From assembly GCF_000177195.2 (NCBI RefSeq), contig NC_015953.1:744001-808000 (forward strand): a stretch of DNA of 64,000 nt, in the 5' to 3' direction. The first letter of the stretch is position 1. Each line of letters opens with the position of its first letter. The stretch is from Streptomyces sp. SirexAA-E. Lineage in GTDB: Bacteria; Actinomycetota; Actinomycetes; Streptomycetales; Streptomycetaceae. The notes under the pieces were generated by a model, which saw only the letters and a list, made by a program, of their open reading frames with translations, did no database searches and was not told the DNA's origin. Of the stretch, positions 1 through 7,559 are shown in pieces. The translations under genes were made by a program, and so were the position numbers.

Positions 1-30
1 GGTGACGGTGGATTCCTGCTGGTCTGCCAT
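1..30 (-). CDS. N-terminus of an unidentified gene (cut by window edge)
   Basis: An ATG on the minus strand at 30 opens a frame (Met-Ala-Asp-Gln-Gln-Glu-Ser...) that runs off the left edge. A purine-rich AAAGGGA stretch lies a suitable distance upstream and supports this start. Only ten codons are visible, so no function can be given. Its promoter should lie in the 31-217 interval, which holds no other gene I can see. Confidence 0.4.
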   Translation of the reverse strand, partial: MADQQESTVT

Positions 31-217
31 GGCGAGCCGTCCCTTTCCGCCCCGGCCGATGCGCGACCGGCCTGGCCTGTTCTGCGCGCCAGCCTGCCAC
101 CGATCCCGCGCCCGGTCAGGACGATGAGCCAAGATGTGCAGATATCTGTCGCTCGATACGGTGAACCGCACCCGAGAAGCCGGATATCGGCACCCCGGGC
201 CCCTTCGCCGGGCCGCG

Positions 218-1366
218 TCAGTCGGCCGCCAGGGGTGCGGTGTCCACCACGGTGGCCACCGCGGTGGTGATCTGCCGCTCCGTCAGGTCTGCGCGGGCCG
301 TCAGCCGCAGCCGGGAGACGCCGTCGGGGACCGACGGCGGCCGGAAGCAGCCCACGGCGAGCCCCGCCGCACGGCAGTCGGCGGCCCAGGTGACCGCCTG
401 GTGGGCGGACGGGGCCCGGACGGAGACGACGGCCGCGTCGGGACGTACGGCGGTGAGCCCCGCCCGGGTCAGCCGCTCGTACAGCTCGGCGGCGACCGCG
501 CGGGCCCGGTCCGCGCGGTGCGGCTCGTCGCGCAGCAGCCTCAGGCCGGCGAGGGCGGCGCCTGCGGCGGCGGGGGCGAGTCCGGTGTCGAAGATGAACG
601 TACGGGCGGTGTTGACCAGGTGGTCGATGACGCGGGCGGGGCCGAGGACCGCCCCGCCCTGGCTGCCGAGGGACTTGGAGAGGGTGACCGTGGCGACGAC
701 GTCGTCCGCTCCCGCGAGTCCGGCGGCGGCGAGCGCTCCCCGTCCGCCCTCGCCCAGGACGCCCAGTCCGTGCGCGTCGTCGACCAGCAGGGCGGCTCCC
801 GTCTCCCGGCAGGCGCCGGCGAGCGCGGTGAGCGGAGCGGCGTCGCCGTCCACCGAGAACACGGAGTCGGTGACGGCCAGGGCTCGTCCGGGGTGCCCGT
901 CGAGCGCCTTGCGTACGGCGTCGGGGTCCGCGTGCGGCACGACGGCGGTGCCGGCCCGGGAGAGACGGCAACCGTCCACGATGGAGGCGTGATTGCCCGC
1001 GTCGGAGACGATCAGCGCCCCGGGTCCGGTGAGGGCGGTCAGGGCGGCGAGGTTGGCGGCGTAGCCGGAGGAGAACACCAGCGCGGCCTCGAAGCCGCAG
1101 AAACGCGCCAGCTCGCCCTCCAGTTCGGCGTGCAGGGCGGTGGACCCGGTGACCAGCCGTGAACCGGTCGATCCCGCTCCCCAGCGCCTGGCCGCCTCGG
1201 CCGCCGCCTCGGTGACCCGCGGATGGCGGGTGAGGCCGAGGTAGTCGTTGCTCGCGAGGTCCAGCGGACCGGTCCCGGCGGGCCGGGGGCGCAGGTTCCT
1301 GACGAGTCCGGCTCCGGCGCGGCGCCGGGCCTCGTCGTCGATCCAGTCGAACGGGGCGGAGGACAT
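218..1366 (-). CDS. bioF: 8-amino-7-oxononanoate synthase
   Basis: BioF is a PLP enzyme that condenses pimeloyl-thioester with L-alanine to give 8-amino-7-oxononanoate, the first committed step of the biotin ring pathway. The 382-residue protein has the normal family length. Visible landmarks are SNDYLGL (39-45), LVDDAHG (194-200, the cofactor-ring aspartate and histidine) and TLSKSLGS with the Schiff-base lysine at 231. An AAAGGGA ribosome site precedes the ATG at 1366. A TAGGGT -10-like box lies at 1397-1402 on the minus strand. The gene is divergent from bioB across 143 bp, so the two promoters are probably controlled together. Confidence 0.96.
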   Translation of the reverse strand: MSSAPFDWIDDEARRRAGAGLVRNLRPRPAGTGPLDLASNDYLGLTRHPRVTEAAAEAARRWGAGSTGSRLVTGSTALHAELEGELARFCGFEAALVFSSGYAANLAALTALTGPGALIVSDAGNHASIVDGCRLSRAGTAVVPHADPDAVRKALDGHPGRALAVTDSVFSVDGDAAPLTALAGACRETGAALLVDDAHGLGVLGEGGRGALAAAGLAGADDVVATVTLSKSLGSQGGAVLGPARVIDHLVNTARTFIFDTGLAPAAAGAALAGLRLLRDEPHRADRARAVAAELYERLTRAGLTAVRPDAAVVSVRAPSAHQAVTWAADCRAAGLAVGCFRPPSVPDGVSRLRLTARADLTERQITTAVATVVDTAPLAAD

Positions 1367-1423
1367 GGCTGGGTCCCTTTTGTAGGCAGCTCACAGACCC
1401 TAGCGGGGCGCGGAGCAGGGCAG

Positions 1424-1443
1424 GGTGTGGCAAGGCACACACC
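1424..1443. promoter_or_regulatory. Imperfect palindrome in the bioF-bioB divergent promoter region
   Basis: GGTGTG and CACACC form the ends of a 20-bp imperfect palindrome. It sits where the -35 region of the putative bioF promoter (-10 at 1397-1402) would be. The position between two divergent biotin operons suits a biotin-responsive operator, but the sequence does not resemble the BioQ or BirA sites I know. Which regulator binds is unknown. Confidence 0.35.
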
Positions 1444-1483
1444 ATCGGCCGTCTCTCCTGTCCGGTTCCTCCTTGGCCGATGG
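1442..1483 (+). promoter_or_regulatory. Hairpin in the bioB leader
   Basis: CCATCGGCC (1442-1450) and GGCCGATGG (1475-1483) are perfect 9-bp inverted repeats with a 24-base loop. They end 26 bases before the bioB start. The element could be an operator or a leader stem-loop. No known riboswitch fold was recognised. Confidence 0.35.
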
Positions 1484-1509
1484 CCGTGCGGTAGGCCAGG
1501 ATCAGGCTC

Positions 1510-2688
1510 ATGGACCTGCTGAACACGCTGGTGGACAAGGGGCTGCGGCGCGAACTGCCGACCCGTGAAGAAGCGCTCGCCGTGCTGGCGACCTCCGACG
1601 ACGAACTGCTCGACGTGGTGGCCGCGGCCGGAAAGGTGCGCCGCCAGTGGTTCGGGCGGCGCGTGAAGCTCAACTACCTGGTGAATCTGAAGTCCGGGCT
1701 CTGCCCCGAGGACTGCTCGTACTGCTCGCAACGGCTGGGCTCCAAGGCGGAGATCCTCAAGTACACCTGGCTGAAGCCGGACGAGGCGTCGAAGGCCGCC
1801 GCCGCCGGGGTGGCCGGGGGCGCGAAGCGGGTCTGTCTGGTGGCCAGCGGCCGGGGGCCCACGGACCGGGACGTGGACCGGGTGTCGAAGACCATCGAGG
1901 CGATCAAGGACCGGCACGAGGACGTCGAGGTCTGCGCCTGTCTCGGCCTGCTCTCCGAGGGCCAGGCGGAACGGCTGAAGTCGGCCGGCGCCGACGCGTA
2001 CAACCACAACCTGAACACCTCGGAGGCCACCTACGGGGACATCACCACCACCCACACCTACGCCGACCGCGTGGACACCGTGCAGCAGGCCCAGGCCGCC
2101 GGGCTGTCCGCGTGTTCCGGTCTGATCGCCGGCATGGGCGAGAGCGACGCCGATCTGGTGGACGTCGTGTTCTCGCTGCGTGAGCTGGACCCCGACTCCG
2201 TGCCGGTGAACTTCCTGATCCCCATGGAGGGGACGCCGCTCGCCGAGGAGTGGCATCTGACCCCGCAGCGGTGCCTGCGGATCCTCGCCATGGTCCGCTT
2301 CGTCTGTCCGGACGCCGAGGTGCGGCTGGCCGGCGGGCGCGAGGTCCATCTGCGCTCGCTCCAGCCGCTGGCCCTGCACCTGGTCAACTCCATCTTCCTG
2401 GGCGACTACCTGACCAGCGAGGGCCAGGCCGGCCAGACGGACCTCGACATGATCGCCGACGCCGGTTTCGAGGTGGAGGGCGCCGGCACGACGACGCTGC
2501 CCGGGCACCGCGTGCCGGCGGCGGAGGACGGCTGCGGATCGCACGGCGGCGGCTGCGCCCCCTGCGGTGACACGCCGGAGACCGCCTCCGAAGGGGCGCC
2601 GTCCGGCGCCGAGGCGTCGTCGGCGCGTACGGATCTGGTGGCGGTCCGCCGTCGCGGGGCCGGTACGGACATCGCGCCCAATGCCTGA
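1510..2688 (+). CDS. bioB: biotin synthase
   Basis: BioB is a radical-SAM enzyme that inserts sulfur into dethiobiotin, the last step of biotin synthesis. The 4Fe-4S motif CPEDCSYC places cysteines at 65, 69 and 72. At 392 residues it is longer than E. coli BioB (346) because of a C-terminal tail rich in Cys, His and Gly (HGGGCAPC) followed by an Ala/Ser/Glu-rich stretch. The stop TGA overlaps the bioA start (ATGCCTGA), so bioB and bioA are translationally coupled. Confidence 0.97.
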   Translation: MDLLNTLVDKGLRRELPTREEALAVLATSDDELLDVVAAAGKVRRQWFGRRVKLNYLVNLKSGLCPEDCSYCSQRLGSKAEILKYTWLKPDEASKAAAAGVAGGAKRVCLVASGRGPTDRDVDRVSKTIEAIKDRHEDVEVCACLGLLSEGQAERLKSAGADAYNHNLNTSEATYGDITTTHTYADRVDTVQQAQAAGLSACSGLIAGMGESDADLVDVVFSLRELDPDSVPVNFLIPMEGTPLAEEWHLTPQRCLRILAMVRFVCPDAEVRLAGGREVHLRSLQPLALHLVNSIFLGDYLTSEGQAGQTDLDMIADAGFEVEGAGTTTLPGHRVPAAEDGCGSHGGGCAPCGDTPETASEGAPSGAEASSARTDLVAVRRRGAGTDIAPNA

Positions 2689-3985
2689 TCCGCTCTCCCC
2701 CGCCGAACTCCGTTCCCTGGACCGGGCGCACGTCTGGCACCCCTACGGCCCGATGCCGGGCCGGCAGGAGCCGCTGGTCGTGGAGTCCGCGTCCGGGGTG
2801 CGGCTCCGGCTCGCCGAACCCGCGTACGGCCAGCGGGAGTTGGTGGACGGTATGTCGTCCTGGTGGTCGGCGGTGCACGGTTACAACCATCCGGTGCTCA
2901 ACGAGGCTGCCCGCGGCCAGCTGGACCGGATGAGCCATGTGATGTTCGGCGGGCTCACCCACGAGCCCGCGGTCCGGCTGGCCGCCCGCCTGGTGGAGAT
3001 CACCCCGGCCCCGCTGCGGCACGTCTTCCTCGCCGACTCGGGTTCGGTCTCCGTCGAGGTGGCGGTGAAGATGTGCCTGCAGTACTGGCGTTCGGCCGGG
3101 CGGCCCGGCAAGCACCGGTTGCTGACCTGGCGCGGCGGCTACCACGGGGACACCTGGCAGCCCATGTCGGTGTGCGACCCCGAGGGCGGCATGCACGAGC
3201 TGTGGTCGGGGGCCCTGCCCCGGCAGGTCTTCGCGGACGCCCCGCCGGACGGCTTCGACGCGGAGCCGGACGAGGCATACGCACGGCATCTGCGCACGCT
3301 GATCGCGGACCACTCCCATGAGCTGGCCGCGGTGATCGTGGAGCCGGTGGTGCAGGGCGCGGGCGGGATGCGGTTCCACTCGCCCGCGTACCTCCGGGTG
3401 CTGCGGGAGGCGTGCGACGCCAACGACGTCCTGCTGGTGTTCGACGAGATCGCCACGGGGTTCGGCCGCACCGGGAAGCTCTTCGCGGCGCAGCACGCGG
3501 GGGTCTCCCCCGACGTCATGTGCGTCGGCAAGGCGCTGACCGGCGGCTATCTGACACTGGCGGCGACGCTGTGCACCTCGCGGGTGGCGGAGGGCATCTC
3601 CCGCGGGGAGGTGCCGGTGCTGGCGCACGGGCCCACCTTCATGGGCAATCCGCTCGCCTCGGCGGTGGCCTGCGCCTCGGTGGACCTGCTGCTGGAGAGG
3701 GACTGGGAGGCGGAGGTGAAGCGGATCGGCGCCGGGCTGGAGCAGGGGCTCGCCGGGGCCGCCGCGCTGCCCGGGGTCCGAGACGTCCGGGTGCTGGGCG
3801 CGATCGGGGTCGTGCAGCTGGACCACGAGGTGGACATGGAGGCCGCCACACGGGCCGCCGTGAGCGAGGGCGTGTGGCTGCGCCCGTTCCGCGACCTGGT
3901 GTACACGATGCCGCCGTACGTCACCGGTGACGACGACGTGGCGAGGATCTGCCGGGCCGTGTGCGCGGCTGCGGAGAGGGGCTGA
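2681..3985 (+). CDS. bioA: adenosylmethionine-8-amino-7-oxononanoate aminotransferase
   Basis: BioA transfers the amino group of S-adenosylmethionine to the BioF product, giving 7,8-diaminopelargonate. The start is set at 2681 because the protein then begins [14 protein letters not shown], overlaps the bioB stop by 8 bp and has the expected 434 residues; a longer in-frame reading adds only a basic, non-conserved tail. Landmarks are WHPYGPM (19-25), [12 protein letters not shown] (254-265) and the PLP lysine at about 284 ([10 protein letters not shown]). It lies one base before bioD in the same operon. Confidence 0.96.
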   Translation: MPDPLSPAELRSLDRAHVWHPYGPMPGRQEPLVVESASGVRLRLAEPAYGQRELVDGMSSWWSAVHGYNHPVLNEAARGQLDRMSHVMFGGLTHEPAVRLAARLVEITPAPLRHVFLADSGSVSVEVAVKMCLQYWRSAGRPGKHRLLTWRGGYHGDTWQPMSVCDPEGGMHELWSGALPRQVFADAPPDGFDAEPDEAYARHLRTLIADHSHELAAVIVEPVVQGAGGMRFHSPAYLRVLREACDANDVLLVFDEIATGFGRTGKLFAAQHAGVSPDVMCVGKALTGGYLTLAATLCTSRVAEGISRGEVPVLAHGPTFMGNPLASAVACASVDLLLERDWEAEVKRIGAGLEQGLAGAAALPGVRDVRVLGAIGVVQLDHEVDMEAATRAAVSEGVWLRPFRDLVYTMPPYVTGDDDVARICRAVCAAAERG

Positions 3986-3986
3986 G

Positions 3987-4676
3987 ATGACCGTGTTGGT
4001 GGTGTCCGGTACGGGCACGGAGATCGGGAAGACCGTCGTGACGGCGGCCGTGGCGGCCGCCTTCCAAGACCGCCGTGTGGCGGTGCTCAAGCCCGCGCAG
4101 ACGGGGCTCGCGCCCGGGGAGCCGGGGGACGCCGCGGAGGTGGCCCGGCTGGCGGGCGCGCACGTCACCGCGGTGGAGCTGGCCCGTTTCCCCGAGCCGC
4201 TGGCCCCCGAGACCGCGGCGCGCCGGGCGGGTATGGCCCCGGTCCGCCCGTACGAGATCGCCGAGGCGGCACAGAAGATGGCGACCGAGCACGATCTGGT
4301 GCTGGTCGAGGGCGCGGGCGGGCTGCTCGTACGGTTCGACGGTGCGGGTTCCACGCTCGCGGACGCCGCCCGGCTGCTGGCAGCGCCGGTGCTGCTCGTG
4401 GCCCCCGCGGGTCTCGGCACGCTGAACGCGACGGCACTGACGACGGAGGCGCTGCGGACACGCGGCCTGGAATGCCCCGGCGTGGTGGTGGGCAGCATGC
4501 CGGCCGAACCGGACCTGGCGTCCCGGTGCAACGTCGAGGACCTTCCGGTCGCCGCGGGTGTCCCGCTGCTGGGCGTCGTGCCCGCCGGAGCGGGATCGCT
4601 CGCCCCGTCCGACTTCCGTGCGCGGGCGGCGAGCTGGCTGGCCCCCTCGCTCGGCGGCCACCGGCAGCCCGGCTGA
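3987..4676 (+). CDS. bioD: dethiobiotin synthetase
   Basis: BioD uses ATP and CO2 to close the ureido ring of dethiobiotin. The start is the ATG at 3987, one base after the bioA stop; the longer in-frame ORF would run inside bioA. The 229-residue protein opens with the family P-loop GTGTEIGKT (8-16) and has the second-substrate motif VEGAGGLL. It closes the bioB-bioA-bioD operon, so together with bioF the cell has the whole late biotin pathway here. Confidence 0.96.
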   Translation: MTVLVVSGTGTEIGKTVVTAAVAAAFQDRRVAVLKPAQTGLAPGEPGDAAEVARLAGAHVTAVELARFPEPLAPETAARRAGMAPVRPYEIAEAAQKMATEHDLVLVEGAGGLLVRFDGAGSTLADAARLLAAPVLLVAPAGLGTLNATALTTEALRTRGLECPGVVVGSMPAEPDLASRCNVEDLPVAAGVPLLGVVPAGAGSLAPSDFRARAASWLAPSLGGHRQPG

Positions 4677-4708
4677 GCGGCGGGGCGGGGCGGCGGGTCA
4701 GGGCCGGA

Positions 4709-5080
4709 TCACAGGCTCCACCGACGCAGTTCGTCGGCGATGGCCCGGACGTCCGCCTTGCCCTCCTTCACCAGCCGGGCGAGGTCGCGTACCCGCTCGG
4801 GGGAGGTGACGACCTTCAGCCCCGAGGCGACGAGGTAGCCGTAGGCGACGGCGGACGCGAACATCGCGTTGGAGTGTTCGAGCGCGGGGACGTGCAGCAG
4901 GAGCTGGAGCAGCGCGGCAGCCCTGGCCTGCGGGTCGCTGTACACGGGGCTGCCGAATATCTCCGCCTCGTGCCTGCTGACCGCGGCGACCAGCGCTCCC
5001 CAGTCGGCGACCTGCGGATCACCGGGCGTCTTGTGCTCGGCCACCATGAGCAGCCAGGCGAGGTCGATCCGCAGGTTCAA
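4709..5080 (-). CDS. Fic/Doc-fold toxin component with degenerate active site
   Basis: This 123-residue helical protein matches the actinobacterial Fic-family toxin component in length and helix pattern: a region like FG..VYSDPQARAAALLQLLL, then the helix carrying the Fic motif. Canonical Fic/Doc enzymes have H-x-F-x-D/E-G-N-K/G-R. Here the aligned stretch is PALEHSNAM (65-73), which keeps the Asn but replaces the catalytic His with Pro, the Gly with Ser and the Arg with Met. AMPylation or Doc-type phosphorylation is therefore doubtful. Its start overlaps the antitoxin stop by 4 bp, the usual antitoxin-first order. Confidence 0.7.
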   Translation of the reverse strand: MNLRIDLAWLLMVAEHKTPGDPQVADWGALVAAVSRHEAEIFGSPVYSDPQARAAALLQLLLHVPALEHSNAMFASAVAYGYLVASGLKVVTSPERVRDLARLVKEGKADVRAIADELRRWSL

Positions 5081-5304
5081 CGGCTGCCTTCGCGCTCCGG
5101 GCCGAACTCCTCGGCGAACACCGACTCGTACTGCTTCATGAAGTCGGCCGCGGCCTCGACGAAGGTGTGTCCCACCTCGCCCGCGTCCTGTCTGACGAGC
5201 TCTTCGATGTAGCGGTTCACGCTCACTCCCCGTTGCAGCGCGCGCTGCCGCGCCGTCTCGGCGGTGGCCTCGTCCACTCGGACGTTCAGCTGGGTCTTGG
5301 GCAC
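5077..5304 (-). CDS. ribbon-helix-helix antitoxin
   Basis: A 75-residue protein with an Arc/MetJ-type N-terminus (QLNVRVDEATAETARQRAL, then SVNRYIEELVRQ) that should dimerise and bind DNA. The C-terminal half (HTFVEAAADFMKQYESVFAEEF) is acidic and is probably the toxin-binding tail. The start is GTG at 5304. A -10 box TAGCGT lies only 6 bases upstream, so the message is probably leaderless. It shares 4 bp with the toxin gene, and the pair is transcribed antitoxin first. Confidence 0.8.
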   Translation of the reverse strand: MPKTQLNVRVDEATAETARQRALQRGVSVNRYIEELVRQDAGEVGHTFVEAAADFMKQYESVFAEEFGPEREGSR

Positions 5305-5310
5305 GCTTTC

Positions 5311-5332
5311 ACGCTAGCGCGAGGGTGCTAGC
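5311..5332 (-). promoter_or_regulatory. Toxin-antitoxin promoter with paired GCTAGC operators
   Basis: Two copies of the 6-bp palindrome GCTAGC lie at 5313-5318 and 5327-5332, 14 bp centre to centre. They overlap the -10 box TAGCGT (minus strand, 5311-5316), with a TTGCCG -35 candidate at 5335-5340. RHH antitoxins usually bind short repeated sites in their own promoter, so this is the likely autoregulatory operator. Confidence 0.5.
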
Positions 5333-5396
5333 ACCGGCAAGAGGACCGGGATCGTGTCCCGTACACCTGTTCTTCCCCGGACCGTTGCGGGCCGTG

Positions 5397-5510
5397 AGCG
5401 GGAGAGCGGCGGACCAACAGGGACAGCACGGCTGCGACGGCGCACAGGCCGCCCACGGCGACCCATACGGGGTCGTAGGTCCCGAACGCGTCGCGGGCGG
5501 GCGAGCCGCT
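5397..5510 (-). pseudogene. Remnant of an MFS transporter C-terminus
   Basis: The minus-strand reading contains a stretch like the last transmembrane helix of many MFS carriers: DAFGTYDPVWVAVGG, then a hydrophobic run ending LLVRRSP. Nothing upstream in this frame looks like the other eleven helices. It appears to be the last ~35 codons of a deleted transporter gene, left beside the toxin-antitoxin pair. Confidence 0.5.
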
Positions 5511-5574
5511 GTGCGTCCGGGCCGCCCGGCGCTGATCGCGGCCCGGTGTCGGTGGCCGACGGCACGATGCCGGT

Positions 5575-6018
5575 ATGAACCCACCCACGGCGGCCGACTA
5601 CAGCTGGATACGGTCCTCGTCCTCGCTCTTCGCGTACGTGCTCGACTCCGGATACGCCCTGACGCCGGTGGGGGGCGTCCCGCCCGCGGAGTTGTTCCGG
5701 CTGGCGGTTGCGGAGCCGCTCGGCACGTGCGAGGGGCTCGCCGAACTGATCGGGCGGCACGGCGTGTTCACCGACGAATGCGACGACTGACCCGTGTCGT
5801 TCCTCGCCCGCGCGTCCACCGTGCCGGGTGCCGGCGGCGACTGGACCCTCGCGCTGACCGACCGTCTGACGGGCGTGGGGGTGACCGAGCGGTTGCTGGG
5901 GCAGACGGAGTACCGGGTGGCGGAGGAGCCGGACGAGGAGTGGCGGGGCGTCACGGCCGACGTCACCGACGCGTACGGTGAGCGGACCCACGTGACGTTC
6001 CGGCCGGAACGGCTCTGA
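5575..6018 (+). pseudogene. Hypothetical protein interrupted by an in-frame TGA
   Basis: Two open stretches in the same frame, 5575-5787 and 5791-6018, are separated only by TGA at 5788-5790. Together they give about 147 residues. The first part begins MNPPTAADYSWIRSS and is faintly like DUF6461-type proteins. The second (FLARASTVPG through HVTFRPERL) looks like its continuation. No ribosome site precedes the GTG at 5794, which argues against a second gene. A nonsense mutation is the simplest reading. Function unknown. Confidence 0.5.
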
Positions 6019-6120
6019 GCCCGCTCACGAGCGGTACCGGCTCACGCCTCCTGGCGCTTTGCCGTCCTCCTAGAATGGCTTCCCGCTGTTCGATTCTTCG
6101 AAAGGTGTGAACGTCCGCCC

Positions 6121-6225
6121 ATGGGCGAGCCTCCCAGTAGCCGGTACCGCCGTCGTCGCGCGGGCCTCCGACATCGCGCGAACCTCCTGCCCCTGTCCGA
6201 TCATGGGACGGAGGTGAACCGATGA
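6121..6225 (+). CDS. 34-residue arginine-rich upstream ORF (leader peptide candidate)
   Basis: An ATG at 6121 opens 34 codons (starts MGEPPSSRYRRRRAGLRHR, ends LSDHGTEVNR) whose TGA overlaps the next gene's ATG as ATGA. A TAGAAT -10 candidate lies at 6071-6076, so the transcript would contain this ORF. The run of arginines followed by direct coupling suits a translated leader controlling the downstream membrane proteins, though it could equally be an untranslated leader that happens to be open. The ribosome site (AAAGGTG, about 14 bases upstream) is distant. Confidence 0.35.
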   Translation: MGEPPSSRYRRRRAGLRHRANLLPLSDHGTEVNR

Positions 6226-7559
6226 CCGAAGTGCTTCTGCTCCTGGTGGCCGTGCTGCTCTCCCTGGCCTGCGGCGCGTTCGTGGCGGCCGAATTCTCTC
6301 TGACGACCGTCGAGCGCAGCGAGCTCGAACGGGCCGTCGAGCGGGGAGAGCGGGGCGCGGAGGGAGCCCTCAAGGCCGTCCGCAGCCTCACCTTCCAGCT
6401 CTCCGGCGCCCAGCTCGGCATCACGGTCACCAATCTGGTGGTCGGCATGCTCTCCGAGCCGTCCATCGCCGCGCTGATCCGCGGCCCGGTGGAGGCCACG
6501 GGGCTTTCGCCCGGTGTGTCGTCCTCGCTCGCGCTGGTGATCGGTACGGCACTGTCCACCGTCGTGCTGATGGTGGTCGGTGAGCTCGTACCGAAGAACT
6601 GGGCCATCTCGTCGCCGCTGGCCGTCGCCAAGAACGTCGCCACGCCGCAGCGGATGTTCACGGCCGTCTTCCGGCCGTTCATCGGCCACCTCAACAACAC
6701 GGCCAACCGCATCGTGCGCCGGTTCGGCCTGGAACCGGCCGAGGAGCTGGCCTCGGCGCGCAGCCCTCAGGAGCTGGTGGCCCTGGCGCGTCACTCCGCG
6801 AAGGAGGGGGCTCTGGAGGCCGACACGGCCGAGCTGTTCGTGCGGACCCTCAGCCTCTCGGAGCTGACCGCCGAGAACGTGATGACGCCTCGCGTCCAGG
6901 TCACGGCGCTGGACGTGCTGGCCACCGCGGAGGACGTCGCGAACGCCACCCGGGCGACCGGTCTCTCCCGGTTCCCGGTCTACCGGGGCAGCCTGGACAC
7001 CGTCGTCGGTGTGGCACACATCAAGGACGTCCTGGCGGTCCCGGCCGCCGAGCGGCCCCGCAAGAGGGTCTCCGAGATGCTGCGCGAGCCGCTGCTCGTA
7101 CCGGAGACGCTCGCGGTGGACGAACTGCTGGACCGGCTGTCGGGCAAACTCGCCATGGCGGTCGTCATCGACGAGTACGGCGGGACGGCGGGCGTGGTCA
7201 CGCTGGAGGACATCGTCGAGGAGGTCGTCGGCGAGGTGCGGGACGAGCACGATCCGCACGAGACACCCGACCTGGCGCCGGCCGGCGAGGACGCCGACGG
7301 GCGCACCCTGTGGTCGGCGGACGGCGCCGCCCGCACCGACCAGCTCAGGACCGTGGGGCTGCGGGTGCCGGACGGGCCCTACGAGACGCTGGCCGGGCTC
7401 ATCGCCACCGACGTCGGACGCATCCCGGTGGTCGGCGACACGGTCGAGCTCGGCGGCTGGCGGATCGATGTGGTGGACGCCTCGGGGCACCGCGCCGCGC
7501 GCGCCCTGCTGCACGCACCGCTGCCCGGGAACGACGAGCCGACGGAGGAGGCACGATGA
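6222..7559 (+). CDS. CNNM/HlyC-family membrane protein (first of a pair)
   Basis: A 445-residue 'hemolysin family' protein of the CNNM/CorC type, linked to Mg2+ or other divalent-cation efflux rather than haemolysis. It has an N-terminal DUF21 membrane domain (about 1-190, FVAAEFSLTTVERS near the start), two CBS repeats (about 215-335, ENVMTPRVQV and EDIVEEVVGE) and a C-terminal CorC/HlyC domain (about 350-435). GGAGGTG lies just upstream of the ATG. The stop overlaps the start of the paralogous next gene (ATGA). Confidence 0.9.
   Translation: MTEVLLLLVAVLLSLACGAFVAAEFSLTTVERSELERAVERGERGAEGALKAVRSLTFQLSGAQLGITVTNLVVGMLSEPSIAALIRGPVEATGLSPGVSSSLALVIGTALSTVVLMVVGELVPKNWAISSPLAVAKNVATPQRMFTAVFRPFIGHLNNTANRIVRRFGLEPAEELASARSPQELVALARHSAKEGALEADTAELFVRTLSLSELTAENVMTPRVQVTALDVLATAEDVANATRATGLSRFPVYRGSLDTVVGVAHIKDVLAVPAAERPRKRVSEMLREPLLVPETLAVDELLDRLSGKLAMAVVIDEYGGTAGVVTLEDIVEEVVGEVRDEHDPHETPDLAPAGEDADGRTLWSADGAARTDQLRTVGLRVPDGPYETLAGLIATDVGRIPVVGDTVELGGWRIDVVDASGHRAARALLHAPLPGNDEPTEEAR

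Noticed and set aside
1039..4531. Long minus-strand open frames across bioB, bioA and bioD
   Set aside because: High GC keeps antisense frames open. These lie wholly opposite well-supported genes and are His/Arg/Pro-rich.
6018..6222. Riboswitch before the CNNM genes
   Set aside because: I compared it mentally with the Mg2+ (M-box), Mn2+ and c-di-AMP classes and saw no match; the interval is better explained by the short ORF.
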